This document shows positions 45,301 to 53,237 of a stretch of 64,000 bases of DNA, one piece after another (positions within the stretch are counted from its first letter, which is position 1; every line of letters begins with the position of its first letter). Source of the stretch: Fulvivirga ulvae (GTDB taxonomy: Bacteria; Bacteroidota; Bacteroidia; Cytophagales; Cyclobacteriaceae); contig NZ_CP089981.1 in the NCBI RefSeq assembly GCF_021389975.1, positions 6,845,501 through 6,909,500 on the forward strand, given 5' to 3'. The notes under the pieces are model-generated. The model saw only the letters and a program-made list of their open reading frames with translations, ran no database searches and was not told where the DNA came from. The translations under genes and the position numbers were made by a program.

Positions 45301-46591
45301 GTGTCTCGGCATCTATTTCCGGCACGGCTTCAAGACCTTGATTTTCCAAAGCAGGCACCTCCTGAAGCCCAACATTAGGGCTGAGTTTTTCAGGGGCTAT
45401 TTCCGGGAATATATCATGCTCACCAAAGTCATTTTGAGTCTGCTTCTGATTGGCTACCAGCTCGGTGTTTACCGATTCATCTGCTTTGTCTTTATTTTCG
45501 GTATTCTGGACAGGGTTGGCTTCCTCGGTAAGTTTAACCTTGGGTGCCTTGCCGGGATTGGTGTTCACTCCTTTATCGTTGCCAGGCAGCTTTCTGATCT
45601 CTGCTTTGGCCTCCTCAGGGTCGGCTTTACCTTCCTTACCTTTTAAATTGGCTTTTTTAGCCTCGCTAATAACAGCATTTTTAGGCACCTCATGCTGCGT
45701 GTTGACATCAACAGATTTTGCTTCTCCCTTGGTTTTGAGTTCAGGCTTTTTACCCTCTTTGCCATCGGCTTTCTCTTTCTCCTTTTTCTTACCTGCCTCA
45801 TTTTTGGCAGGCAGTCCGGTTGGTTTATCTATTTCGGGCAGGCTTTCCTTGAGGGTTTCTTTTTCCTTACCCTCAATGCCCGGCACCAATTGCGGCGCCT
45901 GTTGCACGCCCTGTATAAAGTCTGACGGACTGGAAGAAGCCAGTTCGCTCATAAACTCATCGGTAGTCTCAGCCTTAAACGTTTTCTTCTCCGCTGCTTT
46001 TTCCCCGCCGGCGACAGCTTCGTTGTTTTCTATATTAGCTGGCTGCTCGTTTCCGGGAGCATCAACCTTGGGCTGGTTAGTTTTGTCCTTATTGCCCGGA
46101 GATTCAGGTTGATCGGCCTCTTTATCCTTCGCCTGTAGTTGCTCTACCTTTTCAGGCGCTGCTTCCTCTTCAACTTCCTCTTTAGTCTGGGTAGCATCTA
46201 CTTCTTTTTCAACCTTATCTTCTTTTGCAACTTCAATTTCTTTTGCCTGAGGTTTATTCTCCAGAAGTTGTTCAGGGTCATTGCCCCTATCCTGCTCTTC
46301 CTGGTTGTTCTCAGGTTGGTTGTTTTCAGGCTGGAGTGGAGCCGTGGTTTTATTCGCTTCTTCTTTTTCAGCTTCTGTCTCTGGCTCAGGGTCTCTGGGG
46401 AAGCCCTTGAACAGCCTCTCTTTTTCCAAAAGCTCTTCAAAATACGGGTGTCCTTGCAGGAAGGGGTTCTGGTCTAAAAATGAAAGAATGTCATTCGGGT
46501 TTTTAGTACCGGGAATGCCATAAAGCCCCTCCTCTTCAAAGGGGGTCTTGCGCTTATCAAATAAAACACCTCCTGCAAATTCCTTTTCCAT
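42308..46591 (-). CDS. eCIS-type cargo/toxin with C-terminal deaminase-like domain
   Basis: 1427 residues. In order: a short N-terminal segment (1-65); a very long low-complexity Glu/Lys/Pro/Asn linker (about 66-430); a coiled coil (about 430-575, AKADAKQAEAERDAQNEKD); an amphipathic alanine/lysine helical domain (about 575-735, starting SFWDRAVDAVSSFIDKVKNA) of the kind seen in effectors of extracellular contractile injection systems; a hydrophobic segment with likely membrane helices (915-965, 985-1003); a histone-H1-like Lys/Ala repeat (1005-1087); and a C-terminal toxin module (about 1255-1427). The module has NHAEQ (His1329, Glu1331) and CAAC (Cys1376, Cys1379), the zinc-binding and catalytic set of nucleic-acid deaminase toxins. 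Unlike many eCIS cargo proteins it has no DUF4157 HExxH motif. It follows the AAA+ gene by 9 nt. Confidence 0.78.
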   Translation of the reverse strand: MEKEFAGGVLFDKRKTPFEEEGLYGIPGTKNPNDILSFLDQNPFLQGHPYFEELLEKERLFKGFPRDPEPETEAEKEEANKTTAPLQPENNQPENNQEEQDRGNDPEQLLENKPQAKEIEVAKEDKVEKEVDATQTKEEVEEEAAPEKVEQLQAKDKEADQPESPGNKDKTNQPKVDAPGNEQPANIENNEAVAGGEKAAEKKTFKAETTDEFMSELASSSPSDFIQGVQQAPQLVPGIEGKEKETLKESLPEIDKPTGLPAKNEAGKKKEKEKADGKEGKKPELKTKGEAKSVDVNTQHEVPKNAVISEAKKANLKGKEGKADPEEAKAEIRKLPGNDKGVNTNPGKAPKVKLTEEANPVQNTENKDKADESVNTELVANQKQTQNDFGEHDIFPEIAPEKLSPNVGLQEVPALENQGLEAVPEIDAETLAAFNAQAKQQMDEKLGAEKQKQEEAYKKMEVDSDKARKDNEKRIEEETASVKARQEGEQQKAQAEVGKQRTAWQAENEKITADYTKDAAAEKASVEEKIDSEVSSTNEKVEQEFKTAQAKADAKQAEAERDAQNEKDAAEKKDKSFWDRAVDAVSSFIDKVKNAINKIFDALRAFVKQVVEAAKKLAKSIIELARKAVVGLIKFYAEVLKKLVSVVLFAFPKLAKKFNALIDKAVDLAVKAVNKLADVLKKAVCALLDILGATLDAVLAAYQQVFNMVMSAIELIAVGLLRIMEGIANLVSSARLSPGHFFGQMSEELLGQDVTQPLPNEYKPVTEDTSEAVTSASAPDMEQRDAETLDKQTSYHPDQVEADQVVTDAKLDPVLMSKLAGMEDGATVEFGATDDKEHSMEAVKRDAVEAERDLAAQGPEEKAPEPAAATTATGKTEAQPTGQAMVGPFNSPMERAGYVIGTMKDAVVKWFSENKVAIIAGIIAGIGGVILANILTGGAIMAALPLLMQIIGAYFAAEGIYQAAKHFGGYLGAAWPGNLVEGATKLARGLAVITIELIFALLFGGKAALKGAKTAVKTVAKQGVKGAVKTGAKAAKTAVKKSVKETAKAATDLAKVGKKGAKALVRNGKVAMKGVRKGFAKGAKTFDDLGQRLSKKLRFKKFRMRIEKRRFKLEGEVNPWVILATGDVVWDKQKGVKSGDKVKVVHKGNSVDGIVLGGKTKSVKPVKETLTNNQKTSQELFKALSKRDTNSKQLIESLQELPRNKAGNIRADKIDEALELLESSKALRTKHSEDLIALEHMMKRLRKQRDIRKYSPKDGTGLTPGAHPHVDKSPFEVTGGTVGAGKTSVDDEILTGSSTYAQVSKGSKGSAVHHDRYSYPGTHGAAKNHAEQTILGKAADKFERKFKIPKDQRRNVNIPKKSVEGTLNMHIDQAVCAACRQGFKGSKNSAAGIIKQFSQEFPNVQIVATAANTGEIIIIKNGILLIQ

Positions 46592-46600
46592 ATCTACGCG

Positions 46601-48112
46601 CTATCGGGGTCTCAGACTGGTTTTTGGCCCTGGTCTCGACATAGTACGAGTGGCAGTGGTGTTTACCATAGGCTTCACGTTCATATTTTCTTTGCGCATT
46701 TCCTGATGGATATACCCCTCCAGGCGCTCCAGGGTAACTTCTTTGGAGCCCTCAGACATGGCCTGTATACACCCCAGCTTGATCACATTGGAAATGTTGG
46801 CACCGGTCAATGGAAAATCATTGGCCAGTTTTTCTGGCAGGTTTACCGGCTCATATTGAAACGACGATGGTAATCCCTTCTGCCACATCTGTAATCGCTC
46901 GTGCGACTCGGGTGGAGGGATGTGAATAAAGGTCAGTATCCTTCTCTTAAAGGCATCGTCAAGGTTTTGCTTATAGTTGCTGGCCAGGATTACAGGGCAG
47001 GAGCACCGTTCAATACGTTGCAGCAGGTAAGCCACTTCCTGATTGGCATAGCGGTCTTTGGCATCTTTAACCTCAGTCCGTTTTCCAAACAAGGCATCTG
47101 CTTCGTCAAAAAACAGGATACAATCCTTCCCTTCCAGCCTTTCAAATATCTTTTCAAGGTTTTTCTCCGTTTCTCCTATATATTTTGAAACCACTCTGGA
47201 CAGGTTCACAATGTACACATCCACACCCAGGTGCTTACCTATAACCGATACGGTCAGGGTCTTACCCGTTCCCGGCCTGCCATAAAGTAAAGTGGTAAAG
47301 CCCGGCTTGATTTTACCTATTACATCACTCTCAAGAAAAAGCTCTTTCCTGTAGCGGATAAAGTTCATCAGCGATTTAAGCTGGTCTAGTGTGGTGTCGG
47401 GCAAGACCAGGTCTTCAAATTTTTTATCAGTCTCCAACAAAGTAGCCGGGAAGTTCGAAGAGCCGTCCAGCCGAGGCTTTTTACCAATCAGAAAATAATC
47501 GAAATAGCTCTTCTCAAGCCTGATCATGTAGCCAGCCAGGTAATCATAGTTCTGGCTTATGCCTTCAAGGGTTATAATCTGCTCTCTAAAAAGGAAATGG
47601 TTATTTTGAAAGTAGTGATAATGCGCAGCTATTTGGGCTTCATTGCCTCCACTCAATAGAAATAATGCTGTTTGTAAAGTAGGAATAAACTGACCATTTT
47701 CCCTGCTATAAACACCGCCTACCTCACGTGAAACCCCGGTATTGTCTGTTCTTTTTTGGAGAAAAGCATCAAGTATTTGGGGGCTGTATTGCGCAGCAAA
47801 GCACAAAATCAAAAGTAAGCGATCCGCTTCTTTTAATTCATTTTCCTGAATAAAATTGCCGTATATGCCATAGGTCTGCTCACCAGCCGGAGCTATTTCA
47901 TCCAAGTCTTCAAGCTCAGCATCCTCCTCCAGGGTAGTATTCAACGCTTCCACGCGGAGGGCAATTATTTTCCTTAACCAGTTCAGCTCAGAATGAAGGC
48001 TCCTTGTGTTCGCAGCAAAATCGTGATCACCTGCAAAAATCGACACATTTTCATGTGTAAAATCGTTGGTTTTGGCTGATACTCTTTGCTTTACCTGCTC
48101 GGTCAGTTCCAT
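46601..48112 (-). CDS. AAA+ ATPase of the eCIS-associated (Afp15-like) type
   Basis: 503 residues. Residues 1-240 are an N-terminal region without a common domain (ELNWLRKIIALRVEAL...LLLILCFAAQYSPQILDAFL) as found in ATPases coded within contractile injection system loci. The C-terminal AAA+ domain has Walker A GRPGTGKT (278-285), Walker B CILFFDEADALFG (331-343), sensor-1 Asn379 in ILASNYKQNL and Arg390/391 as arginine finger. In eCIS loci this ATPase is linked to assembly or loading of the particle. Here it is followed directly by the cargo-like toxin gene and no sheath or tube gene is in the window. Confidence 0.83.
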   Translation of the reverse strand: MELTEQVKQRVSAKTNDFTHENVSIFAGDHDFAANTRSLHSELNWLRKIIALRVEALNTTLEEDAELEDLDEIAPAGEQTYGIYGNFIQENELKEADRLLLILCFAAQYSPQILDAFLQKRTDNTGVSREVGGVYSRENGQFIPTLQTALFLLSGGNEAQIAAHYHYFQNNHFLFREQIITLEGISQNYDYLAGYMIRLEKSYFDYFLIGKKPRLDGSSNFPATLLETDKKFEDLVLPDTTLDQLKSLMNFIRYRKELFLESDVIGKIKPGFTTLLYGRPGTGKTLTVSVIGKHLGVDVYIVNLSRVVSKYIGETEKNLEKIFERLEGKDCILFFDEADALFGKRTEVKDAKDRYANQEVAYLLQRIERCSCPVILASNYKQNLDDAFKRRILTFIHIPPPESHERLQMWQKGLPSSFQYEPVNLPEKLANDFPLTGANISNVIKLGCIQAMSEGSKEVTLERLEGYIHQEMRKENMNVKPMVNTTATRTMSRPGPKTSLRPR

Positions 48113-48336
48113 TTATGATAAGTAATTGTAGAATCAAAAAATAAACATAGCTAGAAAAGCCTCAAATGCCAATTTATTTAAAACCAAAAAAAATAAATTA
48201 ATACAGATAATATTACATCTAATAAAGAGTGGAGCTGTGAAATGTGATTTTGATTTACCGTTGAGATACTCTCATATTTTTTGCTAGAACCGTACTCAGA
48301 TTCTGGTATAGCGGTATAGGTTTCAAATCCAGTTTC

Positions 48337-49491
48337 TTAATTATCTGTTTTTTTAAATTGCTCTATAAACTTTGTTACTTCAAACTCATTATCTTCAACT
48401 TTAACATACTCATTCCTAAATATTTTCAGCCGGGCAGAATCAAGCCCTAGTACAGTCAAAAAATTTGAACGGGACCTTCTTATTTCCCCCTCCTTAATCT
48501 CACTAATAAGTTCCAATAATTTTCCAGAGTTCTCTATACGCCATCTGCCCTTTTCCAATGTATCCAAATCAACCAATCTGTAAAAAGATCCATCATCATC
48601 TAAATTCATTATGATCTGTTTTATCTCAAAATCAGACTCCCTAATACCCCCTTCTAGGTCCCAGAATGAGGATGAAAACTCTGTAATAGCATCATGTACC
48701 TTTTTATATTCCTCTAAATGCCATTTTCCAAGGATTTGCATTTCAACTCTTTCCCTAATGTTTTCAACCTTTTTTAGACTCACTACTTCCTTTATACCAT
48801 TGATGTAAGTAAAACCAGACATTTCTTCATCGCCCATTTTTTCAATGTAGTATACTCCCTGATAACTGTTAAGCAATTCTCTCAACATCAGCATATTCCA
48901 TCCCTTAAAATAACTTACACCCCATACCACATTCAGATGGCTGGTTGAGTAATTCTTGTCAAAATAATGCATTTTAGCAGTGGCAAGTTGCTCTCTAAGT
49001 AGTGGTAGCACTATCGTATTCTCAAGAGAGTCTTTAAACTCAATTAAAAACTTGTTTGAGTCATTGGAAACACTCAAATACCAACTTTCCTCTACAACTT
49101 TCCTTCTAATAGAATCACTAATATCAGTCATCCTTCCGTCAAAAAAAGGTTGGTAAGTGACTATATTAAACTGATCATACTTAATAACTAATTCTTTCTC
49201 TGAAACAGAAACAATATCCAAAGTGTCAAAATCTTGATGAGGTGATACGAGTAATTGCTCATTGAGTATTTGATAGTTCATGGTTGACACATGGTTGGCA
49301 CCAAGTAAGTTCAATACCATATTACCGGAATCTTTAAAAGTAGGGGCATAAAGAAGATATTCTGAAATATTGTTTCGCCCCTCATAATCATTCGCATTAA
49401 TTGGCATCCAAGTCTTTTTTATTAGCAACCTCGGCTCAGGGTTACAGAATGAAAAAATGAACACACTTAAGATTATCAGAATTCTTTTCAT
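48337..49491 (-). CDS. Hypothetical lipoprotein, possibly lipocalin-like
   Basis: About 384 residues from the ATG at 49489-49491, selected for its lipoprotein signal MKRILIILSVFIFSFC; ATGs further upstream add no signal. Mature part AT-rich and acidic. The segment ILGKWHLEEYKKVHDAITEF and the later GRWRIENSGKLLELISEIKEG have the G-x-W pattern of Bacteroidota lipocalin-like domains, and TWMPINANDY near the start may be another. The family is not certain. It lies upstream of the AAA+ gene on the same strand, 224 nt apart, so its link to the toxin locus is unclear. Confidence 0.55.
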   Translation of the reverse strand: MKRILIILSVFIFSFCNPEPRLLIKKTWMPINANDYEGRNNISEYLLYAPTFKDSGNMVLNLLGANHVSTMNYQILNEQLLVSPHQDFDTLDIVSVSEKELVIKYDQFNIVTYQPFFDGRMTDISDSIRRKVVEESWYLSVSNDSNKFLIEFKDSLENTIVLPLLREQLATAKMHYFDKNYSTSHLNVVWGVSYFKGWNMLMLRELLNSYQGVYYIEKMGDEEMSGFTYINGIKEVVSLKKVENIRERVEMQILGKWHLEEYKKVHDAITEFSSSFWDLEGGIRESDFEIKQIIMNLDDDGSFYRLVDLDTLEKGRWRIENSGKLLELISEIKEGEIRRSRSNFLTVLGLDSARLKIFRNEYVKVEDNEFEVTKFIEQFKKTDN

Positions 49492-49523
49492 AAAATTTGA
49501 ATTAAGCATTCCGTTCACAATCA

Positions 49524-50135
49524 CTAAACACCAAACCGCCTAAAAGTAAGATTAACCCTCGGCTCATGCACCTTCTTCGTCTTGGGCAAACTATGCAGCC
49601 AATACTCCTGCACCTCATTCATCATGGTCAACAGGCTCCCGTTTTCGAGCATAATGGAGACGGTCTCTCCCGTATGCCTGTGTTTGAAGGCAAATTTCCG
49701 TTCCGCTCCCAGGCTCAGTGATGCGATAGTTGCCCCTGGCTCCAGGGTATCCTCATTGTCGCTATGCCAGCCCATGCCCTCCTCACCGTGGTGGTATAAA
49801 TTTAAAAGGCACGAATTATAAGTTGTTGCTGTCAATTTCTCCACCATGTCCCTCAATTCCAGCAGTTCCTTAGTCCACGGAGTAGCCTGGCGGGTAGTAC
49901 CGGAATAAGTATAGCTAAAATTATCATCTCCATACCACGCCACCATTCTTTTGGTAACATGCTTTTTTCCAAATACCACCACCTCATCGTGCTTCCATTC
50001 AACAGTTTCCATCAACAGTTTCTGATAATTATCTGCCTTTGGTTTGTCAAGTACAGCACCGAAATACCTCGCCACACCATCGTTCGGCAAAATGTTATCT
50101 ACAGCGGTATCAAATAGCGTCATCATCTGTGGCAT
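49524..50135 (-). CDS. alkB: AlkB-family 2-oxoglutarate/Fe(II) oxygenase
   Basis: 203 residues, of the ALKBH2/3-like class common in bacteria. Iron ligands His124, Asp126 (WHSDNED) and His181 (YWLHSLPK) are present, and 2-oxoglutarate-binding arginines Arg193 and Arg199 lie in EPRVNLTFRRF. The nucleotide-recognition lid (KHVTKRMVAWYGD; FSYTYSGT) is clear. It removes methyl groups from N1-methyladenine and N3-methylcytosine in DNA or RNA. Downstream lies the lipoprotein gene on the same strand. Confidence 0.92.
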   Translation of the reverse strand: MPQMMTLFDTAVDNILPNDGVARYFGAVLDKPKADNYQKLLMETVEWKHDEVVVFGKKHVTKRMVAWYGDDNFSYTYSGTTRQATPWTKELLELRDMVEKLTATTYNSCLLNLYHHGEEGMGWHSDNEDTLEPGATIASLSLGAERKFAFKHRHTGETVSIMLENGSLLTMMNEVQEYWLHSLPKTKKVHEPRVNLTFRRFGV

Positions 50136-50322
50136 TTTAGTTAAATTTAGTGGTGACTTTTACTCATTTATCACCTAACCCTCCTCTGGCTAATCCGTTT
50201 ATAGTAAAGGTAATCTTAGCTCCAATAGGTAGCTGAGGAATTACCAAAATTCACAACAAACTGGCATACCAATTGAGTTACGATTTAAAGATATAAATGT
50301 GAATCAAAAGTTAAACTAAGAT

Positions 50323-50457
50323 ATGAAGACACTTACAGACAGTAAAGTAGACGATGTCTACTTAAGCCCTTTTGACAGATGGCTAATCCAGTCAACAGTG
50401 GAAAACGCTAAGAAAAACACAGAAAACAAAAATAAAAGCAAAAACGGTGAGCATTGA
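50323..50457 (+). CDS. Small protein of 44 residues, unrecognised
   Basis: ATG at 50323 to TGA at 50455-50457 encodes 44 residues, starting MKTLTDSKVDDVYLSPFDRW and ending in a Lys/Asn-rich tail (NKNKSKNGEH). It has no signal peptide. The case for expression is the terminator hairpin (50441-50469), whose stem begins in its last codons, on the same strand. No similar named protein is known to me. It runs opposite to both neighbours. Confidence 0.5.
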   Translation: MKTLTDSKVDDVYLSPFDRWLIQSTVENAKKNTENKNKSKNGEH

Positions 50458-50471
50458 GTTCACCGTTTTCA
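50441..50471 (+). terminator. Terminator overlapping the end of the 44-codon gene
   Basis: AAAACGGTGA (50441-50450) and TCACCGTTTT (50460-50469) form a perfect 10-bp stem with a 9-nt loop, with TTTTC at the 3' side. The stem is also reasonable on the minus strand, so it could serve both directions. Confidence 0.75.
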
Positions 50472-50520
50472 ATTTATAGTTCATTATTCAAAGTTTACAG
50501 TTACCGATATTGATCGGTAT

Positions 50521-50578
50521 AAAACGTCCATATAATCCCCCCAAGAGATAGTTGGTGCCGTAGAAATATTTAAAATCC
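50521..50578. repeat. Dispersed intergenic repeat A, copy 1
   Basis: Shares with 57233-57279 and 59804-59860 an order of short blocks: AAAAC, TATAATCCC, AAGAG, ATAGT, GTG, CGT, GAAATATT, AAATCC. Copy 1 is the most diverged (for example GTTGGTGCCG for GTAGTGTCG). It lies 77 nt past the stop of the TonB-C gene. Confidence 0.7.
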
Positions 50579-50654
50579 ATATACCCTTCACAAAACAGTA
50601 TCATCTTTGGAAGAGGTGTATCAAAGTAATTCCGAAAAGAACCAGTCTTAATAC

Positions 50655-51419
50655 TTAATTAAATGTAATTGGAATAACCATTTTGACTGGTACTGCTTTA
50701 CCTCTTTGATAGCCTGGACGCCAATCTGGCATTTTACGAACCGCGTACTCCGCGGCCTCATCACAACCTGCCCCAATACCTTTTAAGACTTTGACATCAG
50801 AAGTTGTTCCGTCACCATTAATGACAAATTGAACATATACTTTCCCTGTAATTTTCTTATCCAAAGCTTCATTCGGATATACTAAATAGTAGCCCAACAT
50901 TTCCGCAAATTTATTCATACCCCCAGGAAACTGGGGAGGATCTTCGACAATTACAAAAACTACCCTTTCCTCATTCTCTATTATTGCAGTGGTTTCAGCA
51001 ACGTATTTATCTATAAGCAACGGTTTCAGATCCGGATAATCATTTCTCCTGATATAAGTTGCTTTTGCAAACTCCTTCTTTTTATTAATTATGCTTAATA
51101 GTGAGTCCAACTGCAAACTACTAGATGATGGCCAATGGTCGGTGGATATGGTCTCTCCTATATTATTTACATATCGAAATTCACCTTTTTTAAAACCTTT
51201 GTCATCGTAATTAATCTCCAAAATCAAAGAACTGTCCATTCGATATTCCAGTACTTTTCCAACAAAATGTTTATCGACTACATTAACTTTTGCAATTCGA
51301 TAGTGGGTAGCAAGTTCAGGTAAAGTAATCTCTCCTCTTTCATTATAGTAAATTGTATATTGGCTAAAAGCAACACTGACCATATTGAACAGTAACAATA
51401 GAGCAATAAATACTTTCAC
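50655..51419 (-). CDS. TonB C-terminal domain protein, secreted
   Basis: 254 residues with a signal peptide MKVFIALLLLFNMVSVAFSQ. The last third is a TonB-C domain: GKVYVQFVINGDGTTSDVKVLKGIGAGCDEAAEYAVRKMPDWRPGYQRGKAVPVKMVIPITFN, preceded by PPQFPGGMNKFAEML, the usual Bacteroidota pre-domain. It has no membrane anchor of the classic TonB type, so it belongs to the group of periplasmic TonB-C proteins of unknown partner. It stands alone. Confidence 0.85.
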   Translation of the reverse strand: MKVFIALLLLFNMVSVAFSQYTIYYNERGEITLPELATHYRIAKVNVVDKHFVGKVLEYRMDSSLILEINYDDKGFKKGEFRYVNNIGETISTDHWPSSSSLQLDSLLSIINKKKEFAKATYIRRNDYPDLKPLLIDKYVAETTAIIENEERVVFVIVEDPPQFPGGMNKFAEMLGYYLVYPNEALDKKITGKVYVQFVINGDGTTSDVKVLKGIGAGCDEAAEYAVRKMPDWRPGYQRGKAVPVKMVIPITFN

Positions 51420-51734
51420 TACAATTTTTTTGATATAAGTTTATTACTAATTTATTAATCAAATACAGAACCTGCCTCTGGTGTAAGCTTGTAGCTTGTA
51501 TCGCTCTCAGCATTATTAAGTGTATTAAGTTAGGTTCTGCCACTGCTTCGATCAGCGGGATCCCTGATATTTTCAACTAATTCAGCAATGAAATAGCTTT
51601 TAATTAAGAAAATTCAGGGATGACGTGGGTTTTGGCTGTTCACTGTCTACCGTTTACGTATTTACTGTTCACCGTAAGTCTAAATACTATTCTCTTATCG
51701 CCAAAGTAAGTACATTTCGTCTGGCACCATCCCT
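51420..51734. other. Intergenic region with palindromic element B and short degenerate repeats
   Basis: 315 nt between minus-strand genes. It contains copy 2 of palindromic element B (51560-51621) and, at about 51633-51680, short repeats of the TTCACTG/TTTACTG/TTCACCG class also seen between the ABC permease genes. No gene is supported. Confidence 0.5.
51560..51621. repeat. Palindromic intergenic element, copy 2 (family B)
   Basis: Left arm ATCCCTGATATTTTCAA (51560-51576), right arm GAAAATTCAGGGAT (51608-51621); followed by GACGTG as in copy 1 at 39262-39325. The arms differ from copy 1 (CCCTGA against CCTGGA) in matched pairs, so pairing is conserved. Confidence 0.65.
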
Positions 51735-52877
51735 CTAAAACCCTTTCAGGTCTAAATTTTCGCTATCGATCATGGTGACGGCCTTGCCCATTTTCTTTTG
51801 AATCACTTTAAAATGGTGCTGGTCTTCCGGGGTGATGAATGAAATGGCATCTCCAGAAGCATCGGCACGGCCTGTTCTGCCTATTCTGTGCACATAATCT
51901 TTGGGTGACCGGGGCAGGTCGTAGTTGATAACGTAAGGTAAAAATTCTATATCTATACCTCTTGCCAACAGGTCTGTAGCCACAAGCACCCGAAGCCTCC
52001 CTCTTTTAAAATCAGACAAAGCCTCGATCCTGGCATTTTGTCCTTTTTTACTATGGATGGCTTCTGCATCTATACCGTTTTTACGCAGTTTGGTAGTTAC
52101 GTTATCTACTTTCTGAACTGTGGAAGTAAAAACAAGTACGTGCCTGATGTCATTTTCTTTGATCAAATACCTCAGCAAAGGACCTTTCTTCTCCTGGGGC
52201 ACAAAGTAGGCCAGTTGCCTGATTTGATCAATGTTTTCCTCAACAGCCTCAACTTCGATCACTTCAGGATCATTTAGTAAAAACTGGTTGATCTCTTTTA
52301 CATCGTTGCTTAATGTGGCTGAGAATAAAAGGTTTTGTCTTTTGGCCGGCAAGAGTTCAAAAATCCGGTTCATCTCCTCCTTAAAACCCAGATTAAGTAT
52401 TTTGTCCGCCTCATCGAGTACCAAAGTTTCAATGGCTGACAGCTGCACTGCTTTAGACTCTACCAGCTCCAGCAGCCTGCCGGGTGTGGCTACAAGTACA
52501 TTTACACCATAAAGTGACTTCATCTGCGGGTTAATGGAAACACCTCCGTAAACTGCCATAGACCTGACCTGATCGGGAAGAGCTGAACCAAAGTCGTGAA
52601 AAACGTCATTGACCTGTATAGCGAGTTCCCGTGTAGGCACTAATACCAATACGCTTATATATCTGCTTTTGTCCATTATCCGGCCTTCCAGGTTGGTAAG
52701 TATGGGCAGCACGTAGCTGGCTGTTTTTCCGGAACCTGTCTTGGCTATCCCGAGCACGTCTTTTCTTCGCAAAACTGCAGGTATAGCTTTCTCCTGGATG
52801 GGATAAGGCTTCAAATATTTTTGACTGGCGAGTGCATTAAGTAAAGATGGGGCCAGCCCGAGAGCATCAAATGACAT
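51735..52877 (-). CDS. DEAD-box RNA helicase
   Basis: 380 residues, compact RhlE/DbpA-like core without extended tail. All main motifs are present: Q motif near YPIQEKAIP, Walker A AKTGSGKT, PTRELAIQ, TPGRLLELV, the DEAD box VLDEADKIL, SATLSNDV, then in the second RecA domain VLVFTSTVQKVDN, LVATDLLARGIDIEFLPYVINYDLP and HRIGRTGRADASGD. It unwinds short RNA duplexes in ribosome biogenesis or mRNA decay. There is no nearby partner gene. Confidence 0.95.
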   Translation of the reverse strand: MSFDALGLAPSLLNALASQKYLKPYPIQEKAIPAVLRRKDVLGIAKTGSGKTASYVLPILTNLEGRIMDKSRYISVLVLVPTRELAIQVNDVFHDFGSALPDQVRSMAVYGGVSINPQMKSLYGVNVLVATPGRLLELVESKAVQLSAIETLVLDEADKILNLGFKEEMNRIFELLPAKRQNLLFSATLSNDVKEINQFLLNDPEVIEVEAVEENIDQIRQLAYFVPQEKKGPLLRYLIKENDIRHVLVFTSTVQKVDNVTTKLRKNGIDAEAIHSKKGQNARIEALSDFKRGRLRVLVATDLLARGIDIEFLPYVINYDLPRSPKDYVHRIGRTGRADASGDAISFITPEDQHHFKVIQKKMGKAVTMIDSENLDLKGF

Positions 52878-52991
52878 GAGAGATTTTCTATTAAAATGAG
52901 GATGTATTTCAGGTGCAAATATATTGAGAATAATCGGGGAAAGCAGAAGCTAATTTATAAGTACAACCAAAGTCTCTTGCTATGGCAAGGC

Positions 52992-53237
52992 TTACCGTTT
53001 AGGCTTGCTGACCTCTTTCAAATATAGCTGCTCCACTTTTTCCCTTGCCCAGGGGGTTTTTCTTAGAAATTTAAGGCTTGATTTTACAGATGGATCGCTG
53101 TTAAAGCACCGTATATTTATTTTAGCTCCCATTTCGGCCCACCCTAATCTATCCACGAGAAATTCCAGCATATCAGCCAGCTTCACTCCGTGCAGAGGGT
53201 TATTGGGTTGTTCTTCAGGGCTATTTGTTTTTGACAT
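52992..53237 (-). CDS. VF530-family (DUF2132) small DNA-binding protein
   Basis: 81 residues matching the VF530 family: NNPLHGVKLADMLEFLVDRLGWAEMGAKINIRCFNSDPSVKSSLKFLRKTPWAREKVEQLYL. The family has a small helical fold for which DNA binding has been proposed. Its start overlaps the end of the metallo-hydrolase gene by 17 nt, so the two are transcribed together. Confidence 0.87.
   Translation of the reverse strand: MSKTNSPEEQPNNPLHGVKLADMLEFLVDRLGWAEMGAKINIRCFNSDPSVKSSLKFLRKTPWAREKVEQLYLKEVSKPKR

Larger units (their letters stand above)
50136..50654. other. Intergenic region with a small gene and repeat A
   Basis: 519 nt between two minus-strand genes. It contains a probable 44-codon gene on the plus strand (50323-50457) with an overlapping terminator, and a copy of the dispersed repeat A (50521-50578). 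The rest holds nothing recognised. Confidence 0.5.

Noticed and set aside
44900..46112. Long plus-strand frames opposite the cargo protein gene
   Set aside because: They mirror the Glu/Lys-rich linker, whose antisense is Leu/Phe/Ser-rich; no independent evidence for genes.
41338..48112. A complete contractile injection system or type VI system in the window
   Set aside because: I found no tube, sheath, spike, baseplate or tape-measure gene among the neighbours; only the ATPase and cargo are present.
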